Assembly: GCA_018819515.1 (NCBI GenBank)
Contig: JAHJPX010000007.1
Location: 124,001 to 188,000 of the forward strand
Direction of reading: 5' to 3'
Length of the DNA: 64,000 bases
From: Gammaproteobacteria bacterium
GTDB lineage: Bacteria; Pseudomonadota; Gammaproteobacteria; Burkholderiales; Rhodocyclaceae
Shown here in pieces: positions 25,216 to 34,412 of the stretch. Within the stretch, counting starts at the first letter, position 1, and each line of letters starts with the position of its first letter. A program made the translations under genes and the position numbers. Below the pieces are notes generated by a model that was given only the letters and a program-made list of their open reading frames with translations, did no database searches and was not told where the DNA came from.

Positions 25216-26300
25216 GAATCGTTCATACTGAAGCATCCTGTGGTTGGGGTGGCCAGGAGATCCGTATCCTCACCGAAGCGCAGGGCTTGATCGGCCGTGG
25301 CCACCATATCAGCCTGCTCTGCCCGACCGAAGCGCCCATTCTGCACGAGGCCGAGCGCTACGGTGTGCCAGCCGAAGCGCTGCCGATCGGCCGCAAGAAC
25401 CTGCACGGCCTGCTGGCCATGCGCCGCTGGCTGAAGTCGCATCCCGTCGACGTCATCAACACGCACAGCTCTACCGACACATGGCTTGCCGCCCTGGCCT
25501 GCGCATTCTCCGCTAATGCACCCGCCATCGTGCGCACGCGCCACATCTCGGCTGCCGTGCCAGCCAACGCCAGTACGCGCTGGCTCTATACGCGGGCGAC
25601 GCGCCACATCGTCACCACCGGTGAGAAACTGAAAGCCCAGCTGGTCGCCGACAACGGCTTCCCTGCGGCGCGCATCACCTCGGTGCCGACGGGCATCGAT
25701 ACCGAACGTTTCCGTCCCGCCGATCGCGCCGCGGCACGCCGCGAACTGGGATTGTCCGAACATGATCGTATCGTTGGCATCGTCGCCACCCTGCGCAGCT
25801 GGAAAGGACACGAGTACCTGCTTGACGCCTTCGCAGACCTGGACGCACCAGGTTGGCAACTGCTGATCATCGGCGACGGCCCGCGTCGCAAGGCGCTGGA
25901 AGAAAAAGTTGTCGCGATGAGTCTCGGCGGCCGCGTTTGTTTCGCCGGCCATCAGCGCAACACCGAGCGCTGGCTGCAAGCACTCGACATTTTCTGCCTG
26001 CCCTCGTACGCCAATGAAGGCGTGCCGCAGGCATTGCTCCAAGCCATGCTGGTCGGCCTACCCATCGTCACTACGCCGGTCGGCAGCATCACCGAAGCGG
26101 TCGACGACGGCGAGACGGCGCTGATCGTGCCACCGCGCGACGCGTCCGCGCTGGCGGCGGCCTTGTCCCGGCTCATTGCCGATACTGGGCTCGCCGCGCG
26201 GCTGGGTGAAGCTGCCCACGCAAAGGCCCTTAGGCAGTTTGGTCTGGCGACCATGCTCGACCGCATGGAGAGCGTGTTCGCCGCGGCGCTGGTTCGGTGA
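25212..26300 (+). CDS. GT4-family glycosyltransferase, LPS core
   Basis: A 362-residue GT-B transferase. The domain begins LRIVHTEASCGWGGQEIRI, so the TTG at 25212 is chosen, with GGAGAG seven bases upstream; the frame extends further but only through the msbA-like remnant. VATLRSWKGHEYLL marks the donor-domain start, and NEGVPQALLQAM has Gln at the second Glu position of the usual E-x7-E. Overlaps the remnant stop by 4 bp and is 4 bp from the next GT9 gene. Confidence 0.85.
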   Translation: MRIVHTEASCGWGGQEIRILTEAQGLIGRGHHISLLCPTEAPILHEAERYGVPAEALPIGRKNLHGLLAMRRWLKSHPVDVINTHSSTDTWLAALACAFSANAPAIVRTRHISAAVPANASTRWLYTRATRHIVTTGEKLKAQLVADNGFPAARITSVPTGIDTERFRPADRAAARRELGLSEHDRIVGIVATLRSWKGHEYLLDAFADLDAPGWQLLIIGDGPRRKALEEKVVAMSLGGRVCFAGHQRNTERWLQALDIFCLPSYANEGVPQALLQAMLVGLPIVTTPVGSITEAVDDGETALIVPPRDASALAAALSRLIADTGLAARLGEAAHAKALRQFGLATMLDRMESVFAAALVR

Positions 26301-26304
26301 CGAC

Positions 26305-27309
26305 ATGAGCGTCGACGCGCCACGGGAAGTCCTTGTCATCCACGTCACCCGCATCGGCGACACTTTGTTGGCCACGCCGGCATTGCGCGCCATCGCTGCC
26401 GCCTATCCGCAGGCGAAAATCACTTGTCTCGCGCATCCCAAGCGGGCCGAGATATTGCACCACCTGCCCTTTCTGACCAAAGTTGGCAACATCAGCAAGC
26501 AACGGGCGCCCCTTCTTGGGCGGCTACCGGGACGGCGCTACGACCTTGCGTTCGTCTTTGGCTATGATCGACCTCTGGTTGCCTATGCGTTACGTGTCGC
26601 GCGCCGCGTAGTCGCTTTCCGGCAGAACGACCCAAGCCTGGACCGGCAGCTCGATCCCTGCGTCGATGCACCGCCGCCGCACAGCCGGCACGCCGTCGCC
26701 GCGCTACTGGCACTGCCTGAGGCGATCGGCATTCAGCCTGCCGGTATGCGCTTGGCCTATCGCGTCGCCGCAACAGAAGCGCGCTGGGCCGCCAATGTTC
26801 TGGCTGCGCAGGTGCCGCCCGACGCCGCACCGCTCGTCGGCCTGCAAATTGCCAGCTTTCCCACCAAGGCTTGGCGAGACTGGCCGATCGGCCATTTCGA
26901 ATCGCTATGCCAACGCATACTCGCCGCCTGGCCGCACGCCCATTTTCTGATCTTCGGCGGTGCTGCGGACCATGGCCGTACCGACCGCCTGCAACGACAG
27001 ATCGGCGGTCAAGCCACTCTGCTGGCTGGCAAGCTCAGCCTGCGCCAGACGGCAGCGCTGATGAACCGGCTCAATCTCTACATTGGCGTCGATACCGGTC
27101 CTACCCATATCATGGGCTGCTTTGATATCCCGCTAATCGGCCTCTATCACTGCCAGTCGCCGAGCCGCATCTTTGGCCCGCTCGAACATCCCTGCCTGCA
27201 TGCCGTTGATCACCCGCGCCTTGATGGTGACTGCACAACAGAAACGCCGATGGCGGAAATAGACGTCGAGCGGGTATGGCAGGAAGTGTGCGCGGCGCTC
27301 AAAAACTGA
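26305..27309 (+). CDS. GT9-family heptosyltransferase-like protein
   Basis: A 334-residue GT9 protein starting MSVDAPREVLVIHVTRIGDTLLATPAL. The C-terminal half has LYIGVDTGPTHIMGCFDIPLIGLY, the ADP-heptose-binding region. It is distinct from the WaaQ-like gene at 22749 and probably acts at another heptose or sugar position of the core. ATG 26305 starts 4 bp after the previous gene. Convergent with the CgeB-like gene (1-bp gap). Confidence 0.83.
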   Translation: MSVDAPREVLVIHVTRIGDTLLATPALRAIAAAYPQAKITCLAHPKRAEILHHLPFLTKVGNISKQRAPLLGRLPGRRYDLAFVFGYDRPLVAYALRVARRVVAFRQNDPSLDRQLDPCVDAPPPHSRHAVAALLALPEAIGIQPAGMRLAYRVAATEARWAANVLAAQVPPDAAPLVGLQIASFPTKAWRDWPIGHFESLCQRILAAWPHAHFLIFGGAADHGRTDRLQRQIGGQATLLAGKLSLRQTAALMNRLNLYIGVDTGPTHIMGCFDIPLIGLYHCQSPSRIFGPLEHPCLHAVDHPRLDGDCTTETPMAEIDVERVWQEVCAALKN

Positions 27310-27310
27310 A

Positions 27311-28369
27311 CTACCAATTTATGGCGTCGAGCAGCGAGCGCATGCGCATCTCGTAGGTCGGCAAGGTTCGGCTGCGCTCCAGACCGGCGCGAGCAATACG
27401 CTCGCGTGCTTCGGCATGAGCGAGGTAATACGCTGCCTTGTCGCGTAGCTCTTCGGGGCTGGTGAAGGTTTCGATCTCGCGGCCGGGTGTGAAATACTCG
27501 CGTACCTCTTCGGTGTGATCGGTGAGCAGAAAGGCGCCGGTGGCGGGCACATCGAGCAAGCGCAGGTTTTGTCCGCCCAAGCGCTGTGGATCCCAGGAAC
27601 TGACGTTGACGACGACGCGGCTGCGACAATAGAGATCTACCAGCGGTTCGCCCCAGATACCTGAACCGGCCCAGGCGCGTCGCAGCCCCGTGTCGAACAA
27701 GCGCCGACCCTTGCGCCATCCGGGGCCGTAGATGCGCAAGCCGAGATCCACCAGCGGTCGCAGATGGCGCTCGCGCCGTTCGCCATGGCCGCCAGCGAAG
27801 ACGATGTTGGCGACGAAGTCGCTTTCGTGGCGCTCGCTCTTGGGCCGGTACAGTCGCTCATATAGGCCCAGGGCAGGTAGGTGGCGGATGCCGCTCTCCG
27901 GCCCATAGCCGTGGGTGTGGATGCAGAAGTAATGATCGTAAATGCGGGCATCGCGCAGCATCTGGTCGTCGCTACGCGGATCCTTGACCCACCAGCCCGT
28001 CGTGGCGCGAATGCCGTACTCGGCCTTCAGCGATGCGATTACCTCGCCGTCAAAGCTGTTGCCGCGGATCACCAGTAGCAGATCGGGCCGGAACGCGGCC
28101 ACCACGCGGCGCAACTCGGCTTCGCGGTAGGTCTGGTTGTGCCAGCGCGTGCCGCGGCTGAAGTCCACTGGCCGCCGCATGAAGACCTTGGCCAGCTTGC
28201 CAGCCGGCTTGAGAATGCGACGATTGAAGACGTGTTCAGCTTGGCCGTGAAAGCCGCGTGCTTCGAAGCCGAGTGCCTCGAAGGCATCGCGGCAGGCGAA
28301 GCCGAGCGGAATGGAGTCATTTTCGAAGAAGTAGCTTATGAGGACGCGCGGGCGCGAGTCGTTTGTCAT
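27311..28369 (-). CDS. CgeB-like glycosyltransferase
   Basis: A 352-residue protein with a DUF3880/CgeB-type N-terminus (RVLISYFFENDSIPLGF) and a glycosyl-transferase group-1 C-terminus: VNVSSWDPQRLGGQNLRLLDVPATGAFLLTDH, split around SSWDPQRLGGQNLRLLD. The start at 28369 (MTNDSRPRV) fits the domain; an upstream frame to 28516 is not conserved-looking. A decayed second copy of its 3' third is present at 30405-30580. Sugar and acceptor are unknown; the place in the locus suggests an LPS or cell-surface glycan. Confidence 0.78.
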   Translation of the reverse strand: MTNDSRPRVLISYFFENDSIPLGFACRDAFEALGFEARGFHGQAEHVFNRRILKPAGKLAKVFMRRPVDFSRGTRWHNQTYREAELRRVVAAFRPDLLLVIRGNSFDGEVIASLKAEYGIRATTGWWVKDPRSDDQMLRDARIYDHYFCIHTHGYGPESGIRHLPALGLYERLYRPKSERHESDFVANIVFAGGHGERRERHLRPLVDLGLRIYGPGWRKGRRLFDTGLRRAWAGSGIWGEPLVDLYCRSRVVVNVSSWDPQRLGGQNLRLLDVPATGAFLLTDHTEEVREYFTPGREIETFTSPEELRDKAAYYLAHAEARERIARAGLERSRTLPTYEMRMRSLLDAINW

Positions 28370-28572
28370 AGTCAAAGGCCCATGGCATGCGGCGGTACAG
28401 AGGAGGGATGCTATCATTCCACCGCACCGTAGGAACAATCGGTGCCGCATCAATACCGTAGCGCTCGTCGACTGGCCAAACGATACGCTTGATGGTCGTT
28501 CCGGCGCCGAAGCCATGAGTACGCTGGCGGCCCACCTCGGCTTCAGTTGGAGCCTGGCCCCGGCCGCTCATC

Positions 28573-28578
28573 TATAAT
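28573..28578 (+). promoter_or_regulatory. -10 box upstream of msbA
   Basis: TATAAT 18 bp before the msbA ATG, with a weak -35 candidate GTTGGA near 28547 (long spacer). The same TATAAT precedes the msbA-like remnant at 25028. Confidence 0.4.
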
Positions 28579-28595
28579 TCCCCGTTTCTAAACGG

Positions 28596-30371
28596 ATGTT
28601 CCACATGCCACCTATGGCAGCCCTCCCGCCGAACAGCCGCGAGCTCTACTCGCGCCTGCTTCGCTATGTCCGGCCATATTGGCGGGTATTCGTGACATCG
28701 GTCGTCGCCATGGTCGTTACAGCCAGCACCGAGCCGCTGTTCCCGGCGCTGATGAAGCCAATGCTGGATGGTAAGTTCAGCGAGGGAGGCCGCCTGTGGT
28801 ACGTTCCCGTTGCCATTGTCTGTATCTTCCTTGTCCGCGGTGTTCTTAGCTTTGTGTCGGACTACGCCATGGCCTGGATTTCCTACAGGGTGGTTCAGGA
28901 TCTGCGCAACGCCATGTTTGCCCGTCTGGTGCGCTTGCCGACAAGCTATTTCGACGATCAGTCGTCGGGTGCGCTAATGTCGAAGATATCCTACGATGTG
29001 GGCAACGTAACCGGAGCGGCAACCAGCGCTATTACCGTTCTGGTGCGCGATTCATTGACCATCGTCGCACTTCTGGCGTGGCTGTTCTGGCTCAATTGGT
29101 CGCTGACGCTTGTCGTATTCGCGATCGTGCCGGTCGTCACCATTGCCGTCCGCTTCTTCAGTCGTCGGCTGCGCATAATGAGCCGCAAGGGGCAAGAGGC
29201 GATGGGCGGCATCATGCACGTCCTTGAGGAGACCATCGAAGCGCACAAGGTGGTGAAGATCTTTGGTGGCCAACAGTACGAGCAGGATCGATTCGCCAGC
29301 GCCAACTCCTACCTGCGCGGAGTCAATATGCGCGGCACCGTTGCGGCTGCGGCACTCGGCCCGATCATTCATATGAGCGCCGCTCTTGCGCTTGCGTTCA
29401 TCGTTTCGGTGGCGCTCGGCCAGACTTCCGGCGAAACAGGCACCGCAGGCGGCTTTGTGTCCTTCATTACCGCCATGCTCCTCTTGCTAGCGCCGATGAA
29501 GCGTCTGGCCGACGTCAGTGCACCGGTTCAGCGCGGTCTTGCCGCGGCGGAAAGCGTGTTTTCGCTGATCGACCAGATCGAGGAGCACGATGATGGTACC
29601 GTCGATCTCGGGCGCGCGCGCGGCGAGGTTCGTTTCGAGGGCGTGGGCTTCCACTACCCGGAAGGATCGCGACCAGCCCTGCACGGCATCGATCTCACGG
29701 TCTACCCAGGCGAAACGGTGGCCCTGGTCGGTGCTTCGGGTAGCGGCAAAACCACTATTGCCAACCTGCTGCCACGCTTCCATACGCCGCAAAGCGGCCG
29801 CATCCTCATCGACGGCCACGACTATCGCGAGCTCACGCTGTCGAGCCTGCGGGCCAACATCGCTCTGGTCAGCCAGGAAGTTGTGCTGTTCAATGACACC
29901 ATTGCCGCCAACATTGCCTACGGTGCTATGGGTGGCGCCAACCGGGAGCGGATCGTCGAAGCAGCACGTGCCGCCTACGCGCTCGAGTACATCGAGGCGC
30001 TGCCCAAGGGTTTCGACACCGAGGTTGGCGAGAACGGCGTCAAACTTTCCGGAGGGCAGCGCCAGCGGTTGGCCATTGCCCGCGCGCTGTTGAAGGATGC
30101 GCCGATCCTGATCCTGGACGAGGCGACCTCGGCGCTCGACACGGAATCCGAACGTGCTGTGCAAGCGGCGCTGGAAGTGCTGATGAAGGATCGTACCACG
30201 CTGGTGATTGCCCACCGCTTGTCTACCATCGAGCGTGCCGACAAGATCATTGTCCTGTCGCACGGACGCATCATCGAAACCGGGCACCACATCGAATTGC
30301 TGGCGGCGGATGGCGCCTACGCGCGCTTGCATCAATTGCAGCGTACTGAGGAACAGGCGGCCAACGCATGA
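28596..30371 (+). CDS. msbA: Lipid A/LPS flippase, ABC exporter
   Basis: A 591-residue half-transporter with six TM helices (about 25-320) fused to an ATPase. Walker A is GASGSGKTTIANLLPRF, the signature LSGGQRQRLAIARAL, Walker B ILILDEATSALD and H-loop IAHRLST. Length and the N-terminal PYWRVFVTSVVAM are typical of MsbA, which flips lipid A-core across the inner membrane. The ATG at 28596 is used, although MPPMAAL at 28605 is equally plausible. It sits amid core glycosyltransferases, which agrees with the role. Confidence 0.92.
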   Translation: MFHMPPMAALPPNSRELYSRLLRYVRPYWRVFVTSVVAMVVTASTEPLFPALMKPMLDGKFSEGGRLWYVPVAIVCIFLVRGVLSFVSDYAMAWISYRVVQDLRNAMFARLVRLPTSYFDDQSSGALMSKISYDVGNVTGAATSAITVLVRDSLTIVALLAWLFWLNWSLTLVVFAIVPVVTIAVRFFSRRLRIMSRKGQEAMGGIMHVLEETIEAHKVVKIFGGQQYEQDRFASANSYLRGVNMRGTVAAAALGPIIHMSAALALAFIVSVALGQTSGETGTAGGFVSFITAMLLLLAPMKRLADVSAPVQRGLAAAESVFSLIDQIEEHDDGTVDLGRARGEVRFEGVGFHYPEGSRPALHGIDLTVYPGETVALVGASGSGKTTIANLLPRFHTPQSGRILIDGHDYRELTLSSLRANIALVSQEVVLFNDTIAANIAYGAMGGANRERIVEAARAAYALEYIEALPKGFDTEVGENGVKLSGGQRQRLAIARALLKDAPILILDEATSALDTESERAVQAALEVLMKDRTTLVIAHRLSTIERADKIIVLSHGRIIETGHHIELLAADGAYARLHQLQRTEEQAANA

Positions 30372-30404
30372 GGGCGCTGGACGTGGGAGGTACCGCCGGT
30401 ACGG

Positions 30405-30580
30405 CTCGGCTGCGCTCCAGGCCGGCGCGCGATACGCTCGCGTGCTTCGGCATGAACGAGGTAATAGCCAGCCTTGTCGCTTAGCTCGTCGTGGCTCGCG
30501 ATGGTTTCGATCTCGCGACCGGAGGTTAAGTACTCGCGTACTTCTTCAGTTTGATCGGTAAGTAGAAACGCGCCAGTAGC
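30405..30580 (-). pseudogene. Decayed duplicate of the CgeB-like transferase 3' end
   Basis: About 175 bp that align, in the same minus-strand orientation, with 27363-27550 of the intact gene at roughly 80 percent identity by eye. Shared blocks include CGGCTGCGCTCCAG and GATACGCTCGCGTGCTTCGG. A 2-bp deletion early in the block breaks the frame, and homology ends abruptly near 30575. It sits between msbA and the next GT4 gene and shows that this locus has been rearranged. Confidence 0.75.
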
Positions 30581-30607
30581 GTGAATTGGCTTGGCGAGGA
30601 ACGGAAA

Positions 30608-31765
30608 GTGAATTCAGATACCAATAAAGGGCGTCGCGTAGGCTTGTTCGTCGACTCGCTGATGGGGGGGGGAGCTGAGCGCGTTGCTCTGAATTTTGCG
30701 GCGAAATTCATCGAAATGGGCCACGATGCGCACGTCTTCGTTCTGCACCCGCCGATCGAACATCGCGTTGGTTCGGTTCCGATTCATCTGGTCAGCGAGC
30801 AAGAGCGCCTGGCGGGTTGGCGACCGTTGAACAAGTGGTGCTACGCTCGGCGTATTCGCGCATTGATTCGCGATATCGAGGCAGACGGCAAGCAGTTCGA
30901 TTTCTTCATTTCCAATGCCGAGGATTCGGATCGTCTGACGCGCATGGCCGATCTGAAGCCGGTGTTCATCCGCTATCGCAACTCGCTGGTTCATTTCCTG
31001 AAAGGCAAGGTGGGCAACGCCAGGGGGTTCAAGCGCTTCATTCGCAAGCGGCGCTGGCTAAGTAAGTTCCGCAGAATCTACAGCGGTCACCTCGTAACCG
31101 TCTCGAAAGCCCTGGAGGATGAGTTGGTCAATGCGGTTGGCCTACGGCCTGCTTCAATTACTACCATCTACAACCCGTTCAACTTCGAGCAGTTGCGTCA
31201 GCTGGCCGACGAACCGGCGGCGTTGCCGACGCAGCCTTACATCATTTATGCGGCTCGCCTGACGCCCCGCAAGCGGCAGGACTTGCTGCTGCGTGCCTAT
31301 GCCCTGGCCGATGTCAAATTGCCCCTCGTATTACTCGGTGGGGTCAGCGGTCCGGACGGGTTGGCTTACGAATCTGAAATTCGCAAATTGGCCGCGGAGT
31401 TGGGGATCGCCGATCGCGTGATCTTTGAGGGTTTCCATCAGAATCCGTATCCATGGATACGAAATGCCTCCTTGTTTGCCATGGCTTCCGACAGCGAAGG
31501 CTTGCCGACCGTGTTGATCGAGTCGCTGATTCTGCGTACGCCTGTTGTCAGCACCGATTGCCCGACCGGCCCCGGCGAAATCCTGACTGGCGAGTTGGCT
31601 CGCTTTCTTTCGCCGGTAGACGATGCCGCGGCGCTTGCGGCAAACATGCGGGCGGCGTTGGAGTCCTATCCACCAATAGCCGATGAACATATCGAGCGCT
31701 TCCGCAGCGAGGCGGTAATACTGGCGTATTTGAGTCACTTCGAGAGCCTCCGTTCGAAACATTAA
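30608..31765 (+). CDS. GT4-family glycosyltransferase, LPS core
   Basis: A 385-residue transferase beginning after the GTG at 30608 (GAGGA seven bases upstream), with VGLFVDSLMGGGAERVALN as the typical GT4 N-terminus. IYAARLTPRKRQDLLL begins the donor domain, and SEGLPTVLIES is the E-x7-E motif. GTG 30581 is an alternative. Base composition is slightly lower in GC than the flanking housekeeping genes. Its product is most like the WaaG/RfaB-like group, but the sugar is unknown. Confidence 0.84.
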   Translation: MNSDTNKGRRVGLFVDSLMGGGAERVALNFAAKFIEMGHDAHVFVLHPPIEHRVGSVPIHLVSEQERLAGWRPLNKWCYARRIRALIRDIEADGKQFDFFISNAEDSDRLTRMADLKPVFIRYRNSLVHFLKGKVGNARGFKRFIRKRRWLSKFRRIYSGHLVTVSKALEDELVNAVGLRPASITTIYNPFNFEQLRQLADEPAALPTQPYIIYAARLTPRKRQDLLLRAYALADVKLPLVLLGGVSGPDGLAYESEIRKLAAELGIADRVIFEGFHQNPYPWIRNASLFAMASDSEGLPTVLIESLILRTPVVSTDCPTGPGEILTGELARFLSPVDDAAALAANMRAALESYPPIADEHIERFRSEAVILAYLSHFESLRSKH

Positions 31766-32033
31766 CGCGCGACTCAAAGGATTCAATGATCAGTAGCGTC
31801 CTGCCAGGGCGACAACCTTGAGCTTGCACGAAAGGATTGGCGCGGCATCGCGACGTTTTGTCGATGCCACAGATCAAACGGCGAGTGATGGACGAGGCTG
31901 CCTTCCGGCTTCGCCTCCCGCTTGCGCGGCGAGAAATCAGTCCATCGATGGGGTTCGCAGCACACCCCGAAAGTCCTGCACCGCGACGATCAGTGCAAAT
32001 CAAGTCATCCGTACGCTCAAGGCAGCCTTGACA
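31766..32033. other. 268-bp gap without recognisable gene
   Basis: Only short frames on either strand and no repeat. It may hold the degraded end of another LPS gene and a terminator for the convergent transcripts, but no hairpin with a T-tract is visible. Confidence 0.4.
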
Positions 32034-33029
32034 TCATCCCAGCGGACAGCCTGATCTGGTTGGTTCGCTGGCGGTATCTTCACCGTCAACCATCATCGAG
32101 ACGGCCCTGGCAATGCACACTGCGTTGTCACAGACCTTCAAATCGCAATGCCGGTCACCCAGAATCGGTGCCCGCCACGCACTGATGTCAGCCTGTTCCA
32201 CAGGTAGGACACGATGCGGCTGAGTCGGTCCGAAAAATGCGGTACAGGGCATGCCCATGGCGATCGCCAGATGCAGCAGGCCCGTGTCAGTGCCGTAGAA
32301 ATGGCTACTCTGAAGCAGCAGATCGACCAGCCGTGGCATATTGAGAAACTCGCGAATTGGAATCTTAGGTATGCGCGTCAGCGCCTGAAGATCGCCTTTT
32401 CGTCGAACAAGAACCAATACTTGGTGGTCCGGATGACGTTCTCGCAAATGAGCGTACAGAGATTCGATTGCGCTGGCGGGAATGTTGCGGCGACGTTCAT
32501 CCGAAAGCGGACAAACGACAATAAAGCGCTTGTCCCTAGTCTGCCAACGCGCGGCCAGTCTAGGGAAATGCAGTCGGTCCGGCGCCGGGAACTCCATGTT
32601 GAGCGCACGTACGATGCGCCATGCGGGCCCATAGTGCGGATCGTTGTCGGTGTCTATTGGATCGCCATGCACAATCTCCGTCGCTTCCGCCGACAGTCGC
32701 TGGTCGTGCACGATAACGCGCCGCGCCGGTATTTCCCTGATCAATGACAACGTTCGCTTGCCGAAGCCGCGCATGACACCAAGCACGTCGAAGCGTCGAC
32801 CGGTCAGTCGCCACCAGTTGGCGAGCAAGCGAGCCTGGACACCCGTGCGAAAGGAAATTACGTTCAATTCGGACTCGTTTGCCAGTGGATAGGCATAGGC
32901 ATCGCGAATCAATATGCTTACGGACCACTCCGGATGAGCACGCGCGAAGTGCAAGGCGACATTCGCTGCAATAAGCGAATCGCCCAGCTTGTCGCGGATC
33001 AGGAAAAGGACCGACGGTCTCGTGGCCAC
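32034..33029 (-). CDS. GT9-family heptosyltransferase-like protein
   Basis: A 331-residue GT9 protein starting at GTG 33029: SVLFLIRDKLGDSLIAANVAL matches the N-terminal signature. FYGTDTGLLHLAIAMGMPCTAFFGP is the C-terminal donor-site block. The C-terminus, with two cysteines (DLKVCDNAVC), is unusual. It overlaps the O-antigen-ligase-like gene by 31 bp, so the two are coupled. Which core sugar it transfers is not known. Confidence 0.8.
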   Translation of the reverse strand: MATRPSVLFLIRDKLGDSLIAANVALHFARAHPEWSVSILIRDAYAYPLANESELNVISFRTGVQARLLANWWRLTGRRFDVLGVMRGFGKRTLSLIREIPARRVIVHDQRLSAEATEIVHGDPIDTDNDPHYGPAWRIVRALNMEFPAPDRLHFPRLAARWQTRDKRFIVVCPLSDERRRNIPASAIESLYAHLRERHPDHQVLVLVRRKGDLQALTRIPKIPIREFLNMPRLVDLLLQSSHFYGTDTGLLHLAIAMGMPCTAFFGPTQPHRVLPVEQADISAWRAPILGDRHCDLKVCDNAVCIARAVSMMVDGEDTASEPTRSGCPLG

Positions 33030-34267
33030 GCCAGCAGGCTGCCCAGGGCAGCGTAGAACAGTACCGACGATCCAAATACCATCAGGACATCGGTCTGGTT
33101 TTTCAAAATCATCGCCGCAATCAATAACAGGCCGGCCGTACCGGCCTGAGCCGCCATGCCGGTCTCACTCCGCGCTACGCGCGTGAACTGCCACGATACC
33201 TGCCCGAGCATCAACAGGAAGAAGGCCAAGCCCGGCCAACCGGTTTCCGCCACCACACTGATGAAGATGTTGTGGGAGTGCATTGGCGCGAACGGATCGA
33301 CAGCCAACAAGGCCTGACGCTCGGCTGGCGTTATCGTCTTCTCCGGCACGTCACGGCCAAAGCCAACGCCGAGCGCGGGACCGTTCATCGCCCTTTCGGC
33401 CCAACGGCTCCAGATGACAAAGCGAACTTCCTTCGTTAGCACATGATTGATTCCGGCAGCTATATCGCCCCCGTCGGTGAACACGCCTGTTCGATCGCGA
33501 TTGACCAAGGCAAACGCGGCAATGAGGACCACGACTGCCGCGATGATGGCATAGGCTATCCGCCGCTGCTGGCCATACAGGGCAACAACGCTTGCTACCA
33601 TCGCCAGCAAGAACGCGAAGGCCACAATAAACGCACGGCTTTCGACCAGCAACGCGCAGCTGACGTTGATCAGCAGTACAAGAAAAGCCAAGGCACGCGA
33701 GCGTGGATGATCCCTGTTCAGAAGCCAAGGCAACGCCAGCGCGGAATAGTACAGCGCAAAGGTACTTGAGTAGGCGATCGTCGAGAAATAGGGTTGCACT
33801 GGCGTAATCGGATATATGGCGCCGGGAGCCCCAAATGCCGTCACAATTCCGTTGGTCACGGTTCCGATCGTGGCAGCCCACAATAGCGGTGTCGAAGCGC
33901 CACGGTGGCGAAAGACGAAATACGCCCCCAGCATTGCCAACGCTGGCGCCCAAAGGTCGTGCTTCAGGTCGGAGAAAGTCCGCTCGGGGTCCACCGACCA
34001 AAAATAGCTGGCGCTGGCCCAGACCAGCCAAAGCGCGAAGCCCCACGTCCGCTTGAAAAAGGACATGTCGAGATTGGAAGATAGCTGCAGTAGCCCGCGC
34101 AGCCCCAGCATCACGCACAGTAGATAGCGAAGGCCGGCAGTGTGTTCCAAAGGCAGGATGGCGAACAGCAAGATGATCATCGCTCGGTCAAGGAACGCGA
34201 TGGTCTCCGTCGGCCGAAAACGGGGGCTAATGGGTACACTTGTGTTCAATTTCAGATGCGCTGGCAC
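32999..34267 (-). CDS. O-antigen ligase/polymerase-like membrane protein
   Basis: A 422-residue protein with about ten TM helices and the Wzy_C/WaaL layout. The large periplasmic loop carries VRFVIWSRWAERAMNGPALGVGFG and the conserved PMHSHNIFISVVAETGWPG, whose His is essential in WaaL ligases. The start is GTG 34267. Together with the adjacent GT9 this suggests attachment of O-antigen or an extra saccharide to lipid A-core in the periplasm; Wzy polymerase is the main alternative. Confidence 0.82.
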   Translation of the reverse strand: MPAHLKLNTSVPISPRFRPTETIAFLDRAMIILLFAILPLEHTAGLRYLLCVMLGLRGLLQLSSNLDMSFFKRTWGFALWLVWASASYFWSVDPERTFSDLKHDLWAPALAMLGAYFVFRHRGASTPLLWAATIGTVTNGIVTAFGAPGAIYPITPVQPYFSTIAYSSTFALYYSALALPWLLNRDHPRSRALAFLVLLINVSCALLVESRAFIVAFAFLLAMVASVVALYGQQRRIAYAIIAAVVVLIAAFALVNRDRTGVFTDGGDIAAGINHVLTKEVRFVIWSRWAERAMNGPALGVGFGRDVPEKTITPAERQALLAVDPFAPMHSHNIFISVVAETGWPGLAFFLLMLGQVSWQFTRVARSETGMAAQAGTAGLLLIAAMILKNQTDVLMVFGSSVLFYAALGSLLAWPRDRRSFS

Positions 34268-34412
34268 GCCAGAATTCTGTTCGCTGATATGAGTATCGAT
34301 TTTCCGCTTTCCTATTAGAGTAACGCTTCCACAGTCATGCCGTCATCTGTCTCCTATTTGAACATACGGCTGCCACTTCCGTCGAATCGACGGTCGATTT
34401 ATTCGACATATT

